The notes under the pieces: model-generated
What the model was told of the DNA's origin: nothing
Database searches by the model: none
Seen by the model: only the letters and a program-made list of their open reading frames with translations
Assembly (NCBI GenBank): GCA_037127315.1
Contig: JBBBDQ010001686.1
Coordinates: 2,194,501 to 2,258,500 of the forward strand
DNA length: 64,000 nucleotides
DNA from: Ascarosepion bandense
Lineage: Eukaryota > Mollusca > Cephalopoda > Sepiida > Sepiidae
Direction of reading: 5' to 3'
Shown here: piece after piece, positions 54,076-63,478 of the stretch
Numbering within the stretch: position 1 is the stretch's first letter
Layout: every line of letters starts with the position of its first letter
Made by a program: the position numbers and the translations under genes

Positions 54076-54785
54076 TTCCAAAATGTTTTTGATAAGATTT
54101 TAAGCATTTGACTGGGTTTTGAGCATTTGACTTGGTTTCTAAGCATTCGACAGGGTTTTAAGCATTTGATTGGGTTTTAAGCATTTGACTGGGTTTTAAA
54201 CATTTGACTGGGTTTTGAGCATTTGACTTGATTTCTAAGCATTCGACAGGGTTTTAAGCACTTGATTGGGTTTTAAGCATTTGACTGGGTTTTGAGCATT
54301 TGACTTGGTTTCTAAGCATTCGACAGGGTTTTAAGGATTTGATTGGGTTTTAAGCATTTGACTGGGTTTTGAGCATTTAACTTGGTTTCTAAGCATTCGA
54401 CAGGGTTTTAAGCACTTGATTGGGTTTTAAGCATTTGACTGGGTTTTGAGCATTTGACTTGGTTTCTAAGCATTCGACAGGGTTTTAAGCATTTGATTGG
54501 GTTTTAAACATTTGACAGGGTTTTGAGCATTTGACTTGGTTTCTAAGCATTCGACAGGGTTTTAAGCATTTGATTGGTTTTTAAGCATTTGACTGGGTTT
54601 TGAGCATTTGGCTTGGTTTCTAAGCATTCGACAGGGTTTTAAGCATTTGATTGGGTTTTAAGCATTTGACAGGGTTTTGAGCATTTGACTTGGTTTCTAA
54701 GCATTCGACAGGATTTTAAGCATTTGATTGGGTTTTAAGCATTTGGCAGGGTTTTAAGCCTTTGAGGATATTTTAAACATTTGAC
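54076..54785. repeat. 77-bp higher-order satellite of ~19-bp monomers
   Basis: Monomers such as GGGTTTTAAGCATTTGACT and GGTTTCTAAGCATTCGACA form a four-monomer block. The marker CTTGGTTTCTAAGCATTCGA starts near 54131, 54227, 54304, 54381, 54458, 54535, 54612 and 54689: seven of the eight copies are exactly 77 bp apart, and the first gap is one monomer longer (96). Confidence 0.93.
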
Positions 54786-55442
54786 AGTGTTTGGTATGCT
54801 GGCCTTAAGTGCAAACTCCAGATCTATGGTATTTCTGGACGATTGTTTGATTTAATCCAATCTTTCTAATCAAATCGTAAAATGAGGTTTATTTTAATGG
54901 AGAAGCTTCCAAATCCTTTCATACATGTGGGCGTCTGTAAAGGCTGTATTCTGAGTCCTATGTTTTTTCTGATCTTCATAAATAATCTTCCTGATGTTTC
55001 TTTTTCAGTCGTTTGCAAGTGGAAAGGCATTTTCGCATATATGCAGATGGCACCACCATTTACGACCGTTTCTGTAAGAACTCTTTCAAGACTGACAAAG
55101 TATACCTGGCTGCTGTACTTCAAAAGTTCCTCCAATCTGTGACAGAATTGGGTAGGAAATGGCTAGTAAATTTTAATGCCTCTAAAACAAATCTGCTCTC
55201 CTTTAACCACTATAGACAATCATTCGTGTCTACTCTTAGAATAGATGATGTTAGCCTACTTGAGAGTAACGCACTGCACCTCCTTGGTCTCAGTCTCTCA
55301 AATGACCTCAAATGGAACGACTACATTGAATCCAAAGCTGCATCTACTACTAGGAAGGTTGGATCACTTTGTCTTGACAAGAGGTTTTTCTCGTCAGAAT
55401 AAATTCAGCTTATTTATAAATCTACCTTTCGCCGTGCATTGA
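54786..55442 (+). pseudogene. LINE-B (Jockey/CR1-like) reverse transcriptase palm
   Basis: VWHAGLKCKLQIYGISGRLF (after a D lost in satellite), KMRFILMEKLPNPFIHVGVC, KGCILSPMFFLIFINNLPDV (GVPQGSILSP motif, diverged), a frameshift near 55005, then ERHFRIYADGTTIYDRFCKN (YADD box with Gly for the second Asp), AAVLQKFLQSVTELGRKWLV, NFNASKTNLLSFNHYRQSF, LSLSNDLKWNDYIESKAAST, RKVGSLCLDKRFFSSE-stop, LIYKSTFRRALN. It is the core missing from the other LINE-B copies and overlaps 19535-20394 at DLKWNDYIES. Dead: frameshift, catalytic substitution and stop. Confidence 0.85.
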
Positions 55443-55915
55443 ATGCTTTTGCATAAAGATAATTGAATTGAAAATATTAAGTCCATCCCTACCGTGGCGG
55501 ATGGCCGAAGACAGTGACCTTTCAGTTTGTTGTAGAGGTCATGTTTGTTCTTGTATAATGTGTCAAGATTTTCTTTCGCTATTTCAATTTGCCTTTTCAC
55601 AAGGCTCCATTTATATTTCAAGGTGGTGATGGTGTGTTGGGCTGCTGGATCATTTAATATTTTCAATTCAATTATCTTTATTGTTAATAGCTTGTGTGTT
55701 AATATTTACTCTTTGATAATGGCTTATGTGAGCCGAAAGCTTAGACCCGATAAAAAATTCAACAAATACTGTGATTTTTTGTTGTCTTTCAACGACATCA
55801 CCATCAAGTATATCAGACGGTATGAACGGATCATACACAAAATTAATAGACAAAACTTGTCTATATTATTCAATGAAACCTGCATTAATGAAAAAATGCT
55901 GCCAAAATACACACA
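55443..55915. other. Unassigned sequence with two unrecognised frames
   Basis: Minus strand 55394-55666 encodes 90 residues with a charged helical look (KYKWSLVKRQIEIAKENLDT, LYKNKHDLYNKLKGH). The plus strand 55735-55912 encodes YVSRKLRPDKKFNKYCDFL and IKYIRRYERIIHKINRQN. Both look like fragments of mobile-element proteins, but I cannot assign a family. Confidence 0.35.
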
Positions 55916-55961
<46 letters not shown>

Positions 55962-56900
55962 AAATTCAGGTAAAATTTAGAGGGGAAATAGTCATTCTCA
56001 TGCATTGTCAACCCCATTTAAACAAAAAATGAGGAAAAATTCTAATGCCGGAGCCTTGGTCTAGTAAAGGAAAGGGTGGGGAATATTGGCTTTTATAGGG
56101 TTAAGCTAGCGGAATCTTAGTAGCAATTTCTTCTATGGTATTGGGAGGTATGTGGTTTGACCATTAGGTTAGTAGTAGTAGGTAAGGGGAGAAATTTGGC
56201 CAAGTTTAAAAAAACCTTATTGTGACTAAATAGAAGAATAAGATAAATATTTATTGCAATCTACATTTATTTCTATGAAGACAAATACTAGTGATCTCTT
56301 TACATTTAATTCAAGAGTACATTCTCATATGGAAATTTCAAAATTTTAATTTTTTTCTGTTAAACATAGATTACATCTCTCTCGTAGGCTATTAGGCGTC
56401 CTTGGCCTTGCCTATGAGCTTCCATTTTATTTGCAGATTTAGGTTATTTTCTTTTATTCGATATTTTTCGGATGGGGTTTGTACGAGCATCAGAAAAATT
56501 AAATAAAATGTCAGTCCTCTATAACTAAAATTGTGCACACACAGACACAAACAGAAAGAGACACACAAACACAAACAGACACAAAAATACACACACAGAC
56601 ATAGCCTGAGGTTATAATGATGTTTAATGACAAAATTGCTGTTTTTTCAGTCGTTTGCTGGTGGAAAGGCATTTTAGGCAAGCAAATCCTTTGTCATAGA
56701 GTGCTCGATATGAGGATAAGGATAAAGCATTAATAGAATGAAGGTGGAGAAGTTTGTCAATTAGCTGACTAGTGTTATTTCAGTCAGGCCAACTTCGAAG
56801 TCCCTTGAAGGCATTTTTGTAATTTCTTCTTTCTTCATTCTTCAGGGACAGCTGATTCTCTCCCCACCTCTCTCTCTCTCTCTTTCTGTATATATATATA
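55916..56900. other. (TA)n 55916-55957, then no gene seen
   Basis: Unremarkable DNA. (CACA)n-like patch at 56535-56605 and (CT)n at 56872-56886. Confidence 0.5.
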
Positions 56901-56902
56901 TA

Positions 56903-57274
56903 CACTAACGGCCATAATTAGGCCACCCCAGTTTTAAAAAAATATGATGTATTTCATACTATCTTTAGTATTTATTGCCAAGTGGATAATTCTAAATGAA
57001 AATAGAATGGTTCTTTTGTTAATACTACACAATAACATGTGCATCAAATGAACTGTTCTGGTGTCCAGTTTTTGTGCTCTCTTCCCAAAGCTAGTCTCTT
57101 CTTATTGGCTGGCCAAAGCAAAGGCTTCCTGGTTGCCATGTAGAATTTTGCAAAATAATAATAACAAAAGAACCATTCTGTTTTCATTTAGAATTATCCA
57201 CTTGGTAATAAATACTCAAAATAGTATGAAATATATCATTTTTTAAAACTGGGGTGGCCACATAATTATGGCCG

Positions 57275-57280
<6 letters not shown>
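56903..57280. mobile_element. MITE with ~120-bp inverted repeats
   Basis: Left arm CTAACGGCCATAATTAGGCC, CACCCCAGTTTTAAAAAAAT, GTGGATAATTCTAAATGAAA, AACCATTC-type is mirrored by the right arm ending CTGGGGTGGCCACATAATTA, TGGCCGTTAATA. Arms of about 120 bp surround a ~120-bp unique centre. It sits inside a TA microsatellite, consistent with TA targeting. No transposase. Related partial copy at 1-86. Confidence 0.85.
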
Positions 57281-57326
<46 letters not shown>

Positions 57327-57423
57327 CTTTTTGCATTGATAATGTCCATCACAGGACGAAACACCTTAGTAAGAAAAATATAGTTTTACCTTTTGTCTTC
57401 TTTATTTATTTATTTATTCATTT

Positions 57424-57477
<54 letters not shown>

Positions 57478-57610
57478 AGAGAGAGAGAGCGAGAGAGCGA
57501 GAGAGAGAGAGAGAGAGAGAGAGAGGTAGAGAGAGCGAGCGAGCGAGAGAGAGCGAGAGAGCGAGAGAGCGAGAGAGAGAGAGAGAGAGGTAGACGTATC
57601 CATCACAATG
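57281..57610. repeat. (TA)n then (GA)n microsatellite
   Basis: TA at 57278-57323; GAGA/GCGA at 57426-57590. Confidence 0.95.
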
Positions 57611-57671
57611 ATCGCACATTAACTCTTACATCCTTCCGTAGATAAGACTTTTCAATTAGCTGAGTAGTGTT

Positions 57672-57776
57672 ATTTCAGTCAGGTAGGTAAGTGTCATACG
57701 TGATACACACTTGGGCGATCATGTCTGGAAGAGACATGACTGCCCAGTCAGTCATGTCAAATTCGAAGTTTCGTGA
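57672..57776 (-). mobile_element. SINE-1 3' end fragment
   Basis: Plus view: GTCAGGTAGGTAAGTGTCAT, ACTTGGGCGATCATGTC, TGGAAGAGACATGACTG. Only the last ~100 bp of the SINE. Confidence 0.65.
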
Positions 57777-57819
57777 GGAACATTACTATAATGTCTTCCC
57801 TCTCAGGCTCATTTGTTTC

Positions 57820-58022
57820 TTTGTATATATATATATATATATATATATACTATTTTAAAAACAAAGAATTTATTGACACTCGTCCAGCATCTCATCAGTA
57901 GAAAATCGTTGGAAATATAAATTAAACGAAAAGAACAGCAACGAAAATGAAGAGCAAAAAGGGGGAAAACACGTTAAAATACATATACATATAAATATAT
58001 GTAGTTATAACGAGAGAAGGAG

Positions 58023-58060
<38 letters not shown>

Positions 58061-58239
58061 TCATTGATTACTCAGTTTCTGCTCATAATAAGATTAGACC
58101 AGTGCACATTTGTATTAAAAAGCGTTCAATACAAATATATTGTAGAACTTTTCAATATTTTTATTGAAAATTGTCTGAAGACAACACACATGGTAGAAAC
58201 CTAGGTCGCGTAATAGCTCGTTTACAAATGGAAAATACA

Positions 58240-58306
<67 letters not shown>

Positions 58307-58396
58307 ATAATTTGAATTTAAGTGTTATACATATAATGCTGTCGATTGTGTATGTACGAGAGAGAGAAAGAAAGAATTATGTTGATAGAGAGAGAG

Positions 58397-58454
<58 letters not shown>

Positions 58455-58460
58455 GGCGGT
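57820..58460. repeat. Microsatellite cluster: (TA)n, (TCTA)n, (TG)n
   Basis: TA at 57824-57850 and 58027-58059, TCTA at 58240-58305, TG at 58399-58453, with ordinary AT-rich DNA between. Confidence 0.9.
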
Positions 58461-58741
58461 AGACGTACCCATCACAGTGTTCACACATAAACTCTTGCAC
58501 ACCTCTCTGGGTGAGTGTATCTTTTTTTTTTCCCCCGCTGCTTACTCGAGGTGATAAATCATGAAACATCTTTTATAAAACTGAATAACGCATCGTTCGT
58601 ATATCTCTTGCCTTTGTTTGTTCCTTGTTTTATTTCTCTGAAAAAATTAGAAATTTCTCTCTTCGAAAACACAGCTGTTCAGACTCCATATCTTTAAAAT
58701 CTAATTTAACAATCATAAACAGGGCGGGCGGAGCGTTAAAT

Positions 58742-58767
58742 GAAACAACAACAACAACAACAACAAC

Positions 58768-58805
<38 letters not shown>

Positions 58806-59280
58806 TAATAATAATTGCCGAAAAATGTATTCTAATCATTACGAATTTTTTTTTTTTGTTCATTTTTTCAATTTTTTTTTCTTTTTACTTGCAGTTGGAA
58901 TTTCATAATAATTAAATTTTCAATATTCTTATTATTACTATTAGTGGCTTTGATGAAAAAAAGAAAAAAGAAAACACTTTTTAAAATTATTATTATTGCC
59001 GTCATAAGACATTTTTTTTCTTCTTTCTTGTGAAGTTATTTGTTTGTTCTTTTCGTTTCGAAATATGAATTCCGCATTTTCCAATATCAATTGTGCATCG
59101 TTTTATTTCTACCGGTGTTCATCGTTTTGTTCATTATTGGAATGAATCGAGAGGCGTGATAAAGGTTAGAAAAAGATTTATTCACTTGTATGTTGATTGA
59201 AATTATTATTATTATTATTACTAATATTATTATCATTATTATTATTATTATTGTTGTTGTTGTTGCTGTTGTTGTTGCTT
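58742..59280. repeat. Two compound trinucleotide microsatellites in inverted orientation
   Basis: Left: (CAA)n followed by (TAA)n at about 58744-58816. Right: (ATT)n followed by (GTT)n at about 59200-59278. The right block is the reverse complement of the left in both motif and order, 380 bp apart. Confidence 0.9.
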
Positions 59281-59805
59281 CAGAAATTGTCATTATTCAT
59301 TTTTTTTCTCTTCGCGATTGTTTTAAATTTTTTTTTTTTTTTTTTTGGCTTTGTTTTGTTTTCACTCCAGGCCCAGCAATTTTTGGCACTCAGCATTCAA
59401 TGCAGATGTTTCAATTGAAAAATTAGAACGAATATTATTTTTATTTTTAAAAATTTAATTCCAGTGTCGATAGCACAGACTGATCAGCTATAAATATGCT
59501 TTATTACTTGGCGACAAATAGCAAGCAAACTGAAGTTGTTTTTCCGACACACGCGCGAACACACGGGCACACAAACACATATACAGAGACAGACACACGC
59601 GGGTAAATAATTTCGCATGCGCACATACACTTTAAACTCATTTTCGCGGGCACGTATATACAAATACATGAAATCACGCATATGTTCACGCACCCAAATT
59701 CACACACAAATATATAAAACGTAAGCGTTTACCTCGTCTTGTATAAACTTTTTTTTTCTAATCAGTTCACCCAAAGAAGGCTCTAACGACACTAAGATTC
59801 AAAAA
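59281..59805. other. No gene seen
   Basis: Poly(T) at 59330-59346, a CACA-rich patch near 59560-59600. 59752-59800 (TTTTTTTCTAATCAGTTCAC, CCAAAGAAGGCTCTAACG) resembles a worn SINE-3/LINE-B tail on the minus strand. Confidence 0.4.
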
Positions 59806-60222
59806 GACTTTTTCTTCAATGTGCCTTGTCCCTTCAGGACGTAGCTGATCATGGCTTCACACGTCTCCCTATCCCTGGTGGATCTTAGCACGCCTTCTCC
59901 TGTTACACCATGCAACCCTCGTTCCATCATCCAACTGATTAAATCCTTCAAATATATTATCCGCTGCTTTTCCCTGTCTCTTTTCCCCTCTATCTGGTCT
60001 GTTAGTATCAGGTTCTCCAAGCCCTCTTTCCTCATTGCATGTCCCAGGAACTTCAGCTGTTTCTTCCTGATGCTCAGTATTAATTTCCTATTCGTTTCCA
60101 TCATTTCTAAAACCTCATCATTGCTCACATGCTCGATCCATGATATTCGCAGCATCCTTCTGTAGAACCACATTTCAGTTGTTTCAAGTTTTTCCTTCAT
60201 CTTTGATGATATTGTCCAGATG
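59806..60222 (-). pseudogene. LINE-A ORF2 C-terminus, open frame
   Basis: Minus strand WTISSKMKEKLETTEMWFYR, RMLRISWIEHVSNDEVLEMM, RKKQLKFLGHAMRKEGLENL, TDQIEGKRDREKQR, RGLHGVTGEGVLRSTRDRET, SYVLKGQGTLKKK-stop. Well preserved. The 5' truncation at WTISS is next to a LINE-B fragment in opposite orientation. Confidence 0.83.
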
Positions 60223-60244
60223 AGAAGAAAAAAACTTTTAAAGA

Positions 60245-60668
60245 AATCAGAACTCACTGATGCCCATTATGTATGAATTTACTAGAGCTACTAGACTAGC
60301 AACTAGGTCCCACCCTTTTACAGTGAAGCCAATAAAATGCAACAGCAACTTCTGCTCCCAGCTTCTTTTCACGCACTTCCCGTCCTTGGAATTCCCTTCC
60401 GTATACTTCCTGGACAGCTACAATCTCCAAGAATTTAAATGTAAGGTCAATAGCCATCTCCTATCTTACTGAATCCTTTCTCTCATGCTCTTTTCTCCGT
60501 CCACTCCACCGCCATCACACCAGTATTTTCATCCTTTTCTCACCCACTTCCTGACACTCCCTATAACCTGTCCCTTTTTCTCATCACTTTTCCCCTATGT
60601 AAACCCCCCTGCGCATCAGTGGCAGCAAATCCGCCTTGCCTGGGGTGAAATAATTTTTTAAAAAAAAT
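60245..60668 (+). mobile_element. LINE-B 3' end
   Basis: YEFTRATRLATRSHPFTVKP, KCNSNFCSQ, YNLQEFKCKVNSHLLSY-stop (60472), then UTR and tail (CCCCCTGCGCATCAGTGGCA, CTTGCCTGGGGTGAAATAA) plus poly(A) to 60668. Truncated even further than the other copies. Confidence 0.8.
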
Positions 60669-60689
60669 GAAACTTAATAATAGAATAAA

Positions 60690-61668
60690 CTAGCATCATA
60701 ACCCGGCGTTGCCCGTGCAACTCAGAACATTTTTTAATCAGATGATTAATGCAGCGTGTTGCGATCTCCGAGCGCTTGTAGTCGCTGCCTCACTTTAAAA
60801 CTCAGTTATATAAAAAAAATAATGATATAAAAAATTGTTATTTAAAAATTGTTCAAAAACTCTATTAAAAAAAATCTATTTTCTTTTGTTTTGCGTAAAC
60901 GTGAGTTGATGTTTTGTGTGACATTGTAAACAACATTGCGTTTGTTTTTGTTTCAAAATATTAGGATTGAATTCATGTTTCATTCCAAAGGGAAATATTT
61001 ACATTTTTTGTTGACTAAATGAATTTCAGAAATTTTCGAAGAATATTTTAAAAAGTAGACATTTCATTTTAGAGGAAAAGATACTTTAACTTTAAGTTAC
61101 ACGAATTACAGACAACTGATTTCCTACATGAAATATTTATCGAAAAAAAAAGTTTGTTTTTTTTAATTTTATTTTTTGAAGTATGAAATATTAAATTTGA
61201 AAAAAGAAAACAAAAAACTAAAAGACTTAATTAAATTAACCATTGGCACTTTTTTTACATATTTTGTTTTTGTTTAAAAAAAAAACACTTTTTTTTAAAA
61301 AATATTTCTTTTGTTTTAAAATTACGGGGGAAAATATTCACATTTTTTGTGAAAAAATCGAATATAAAGGCTCAAATTTTTTTTTAATAAAAAATATTTT
61401 AGTCGCGTTTGACGCGCGTGATTTGATTTCTGGAACGCAATCAAGCAATCATCTTAGATCTTAGATGTTTTACGAGCAAATGTAAACAATCGCCTCCATT
61501 GGCCAAAAAGTGCGAAAGGAAAAATTGCTGAACTTAAATTCAAAAAGTACGTGTCGACTTGGCTCTCTTGTAGATATGTGTCCCTAGAAAGTTTGAATGG
61601 CGTAGATTAAAAAATGTAGGCGTGTATAGTCACACACAGACTCACAGATTGCCTTTTATATATATAGA
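60690..61668 (-). mobile_element. Helitron-like element, family B, long copy (979 bp)
   Basis: On the minus strand it opens A|TCTATATATATAAAAGGC at 61668 and closes GTTATGATGCTAG|T at 60690/60689, the A|TC ... CTAG|T signature of Helitrons. A GTTGCACGGGCAAC hairpin is about 14 bases from the 3' end. No Rep/helicase coding. The central 500 bp contains two related segments (60830-60990 and 61260-61340 share TTCTTTTGTTT, GGGGGAAAATATTCACATTT-type text), hinting at an internal duplication. Confidence 0.7.
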
Positions 61669-61975
61669 TTATAGAACACGAATATGGGATCCTTTCCGAT
61701 TTTGATAGGATTCGTTTTGTCCGTTATGCTGCAATTGTTGCTGCACAGTCTTGCTAGACTAAACATCAAAATAAGGTGCAGCATTTTTTTATGAAAAAAA
61801 ATGTGTTCTGCCAGTCCTAATGTGGCTCAGAATGATCTAAATCTTTCTTCTTCGCAGTTGTCCATGCTAGAGTAATCGATACTTTTGCATGGATTGGATT
61901 TTTGTGTTTTCCCCCTCGCATATAAAACGAGAAGAAATTTATTCAGAGTTTGAAATCTTGTTTGCGCAGTTAGCT
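61669..61975. other. No gene seen
   Basis: No recognisable feature. Confidence 0.4.
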
Positions 61976-62255
61976 GTCTACGGCTATATCGTGTTGAATA
62001 CACCGGTTCCCGTCCGATCACCGAAGATAAGCAACATCGAGGCTCGTCAGTACTTAAATGGGTGACCGTTTGGGAGTACCAGGTGCTGTAAACATAAGGA
62101 CCAAGAATGGTCCACCGGTCCTACAGGTTTAGCGGTTGGGTGCAGGGCTAACAATCCAGCTCAGTTAAAAACAGTTTGTTACAGAAACAGCAACAAAAAG
62201 TTGCTGTCCTATGTCCCATATGAATGTGATGGATAAATGATGATGATGACGAATT
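61976..62255 (+). mobile_element. 5S rRNA-derived SINE
   Basis: 61976-62093 follows a complete 5S rRNA: TCTACGGCTATATCG, CCCGTCCGATCACCGAAGAT, AAGCAACATCGAGGCTCGTC, AGTACTTAAATGGGTGACCG and GGGAGTACCAGGTGCTGTA, 118 bp, including the internal control region for RNA polymerase III. It is followed by a non-5S body (GTCCACCGGTCCTACAGG, AGCGGTTGGGTGCAGGGCTA) ending in ATGATGATGATGA at about 62238. That is the plan of a 5S-derived SINE (SINE3 class). A plain 5S gene would end in a T run, which is absent. Confidence 0.8.
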
Positions 62256-62311
62256 ACAAAACCTGATAATTGCTCGGAAGTTGTCATTCTTGATTATTAA
62301 GATTATGTAGA

Positions 62312-63298
62312 CAAGAGGATGATTATACTTGTGGATTTTTCTAAGTTTGTCCAGTTAGGCCCAATAGATAAATTCGATTCTACAGTATCTATTGAAGCTA
62401 AGTTCCAAAAATATTTAGTTAAAAGTGGGATTTTACCCACTGACATTTCTAATTTAATCAAATCCTCGGGTTCCATTCGTCCCCGTCTCTATGGTTTACC
62501 CAGAATACATAAGTTTGGAGCTCCATTGATACCTATTTTCTTCATGATACTGCCTTTCTCAACATGGCAGGGTTAAATGGCTTACGGCCAGATTTGAAAC
62601 AGTATAACTCTTCCTGTTTTATTGATTCATTTGAATTCTCCGACTTTACTCAGTGTTATCCATCAACAGACAAACTTCTGTGTTCCTATGATATTTGTAG
62701 CCGCTTTACCTGCGTCCCTCTTGCTAACACTATTGATATATGTGCTAATGCTACATATTCTAGTCAGTTGTCTTCCCACTGTTATTCTTAAGAATGTTGT
62801 TGAACGGATGAAATTTCCACGATGTCTGTTAAATTTAGTTTCGGCGGCGTAATGTACAAGAAGATTGATGCTTTTTCAATGGGTTCACCTATGTGACCCA
62901 TTTTAGCAAACATCTTTGTTGGGTTCCATGAAGAGAGATTGTTATGTAAACCTAATAAACCTGATGTTTACTTTCGTCATATCGATAACATTTTTGCTTC
63001 TTCAATGACGAGACTGAAGCGGACCATTTTAGACTAAACTATCGCCCGGTTCACACTCCACCCACGTCTATTTAACAGGTGTAGAGGCTCATCCCTTGTT
63101 CCATGTTTGGGTTGTGGTTTCCAGCTTTCTCTTTTCCAATCTATTCACTCTTACGTAGCCCCCTGCACATCAGTGGCGCTACCGCCTTGCTCGGGGTGAT
63201 ATGATTAAAAAAAATTCGTCCCTGAATAATATGCAACCATCTGTAAAGTTTACACAAGAAAGTGAAAATAATTCTTCTCTTCCCTTTAGTATTTGTAA
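62312..63298 (+). pseudogene. Penelope-like reverse transcriptase, split by a SINE
   Basis: In order: FDSTVSIEAKFQKYLVKSG, SGSIRPRLYGLPRIHKFGAP (the PLE signature), CSYDICSRFTCVPLANTID (motif A with catalytic Asp), VERMKFP, FGGVMYK-IDAFSMGSPM (GSPLGPILAN motif with Gly replaced by TGA), PILANIFVGFHEERLLCKP, YFRHIDNIFA (the YVDD box reduced to HIDN), FNDETEADHF, then SINE-3 (63033-63216), then SSLNNMQPSVKFTQESENN. The collinearity across the SINE is exact. The frame changes at least three times. No GIY-YIG endonuclease is visible. Penelope elements replicate by a telomerase-like RT; this copy is inert. Confidence 0.87.
63033..63216 (+). mobile_element. SINE-3 inserted in the Penelope RT
   Basis: Starts AGACTAAACTATCGCCCGGT, lacking the first ~15 bp of the head. 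Then CCACCCACGTCTATTTAACA, GGTTGTGGTTTCCAGC-type, CTTACGTAGCCCCCTGCACA, TCAGTGGCGCTACCGCC and GGGGTGATATGATTAAAAAA. Single head. Confidence 0.85.
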
Positions 63299-63302
63299 AA
63301 GA

Positions 63303-63478
63303 GACACAGGGAAGCCACATTACGCCGGTGAGAGAGTGACTGCAGCTTAGCTGTCAAGTCGGGATCCATCACATAACAGATTTCCTGTTGGATTTTGTCA
63401 AGGACGCCTAGGTGGATAGCAGATATGGCAGCAGTATTCAATGCATGGGCGGATGGTAGATTTATATATTTATAGATT
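63303..63478 (-). pseudogene. LINE-B ORF2 fragment
   Basis: Minus strand YKYINLPSAHALNTAAISAI, HLGVLDKIQQEICYVMDPDL, TAKLQSLSHRRNVASLCL, aligned to STIRPCIEYCCHIWSGAP...SHRRDVASLYL at 19770-19940. Both ends are truncated and the frame shifts near IEYC. Confidence 0.75.

Noticed and set aside
57418..57619. Leu/Ser frames of 62-65 codons
   Set aside because: Translation of (GA)n/(CT)n microsatellite.
61976..62093. Functional 5S rRNA gene
   Set aside because: There is no T-run terminator and the 3' end continues into a SINE body; several stem mismatches are present.
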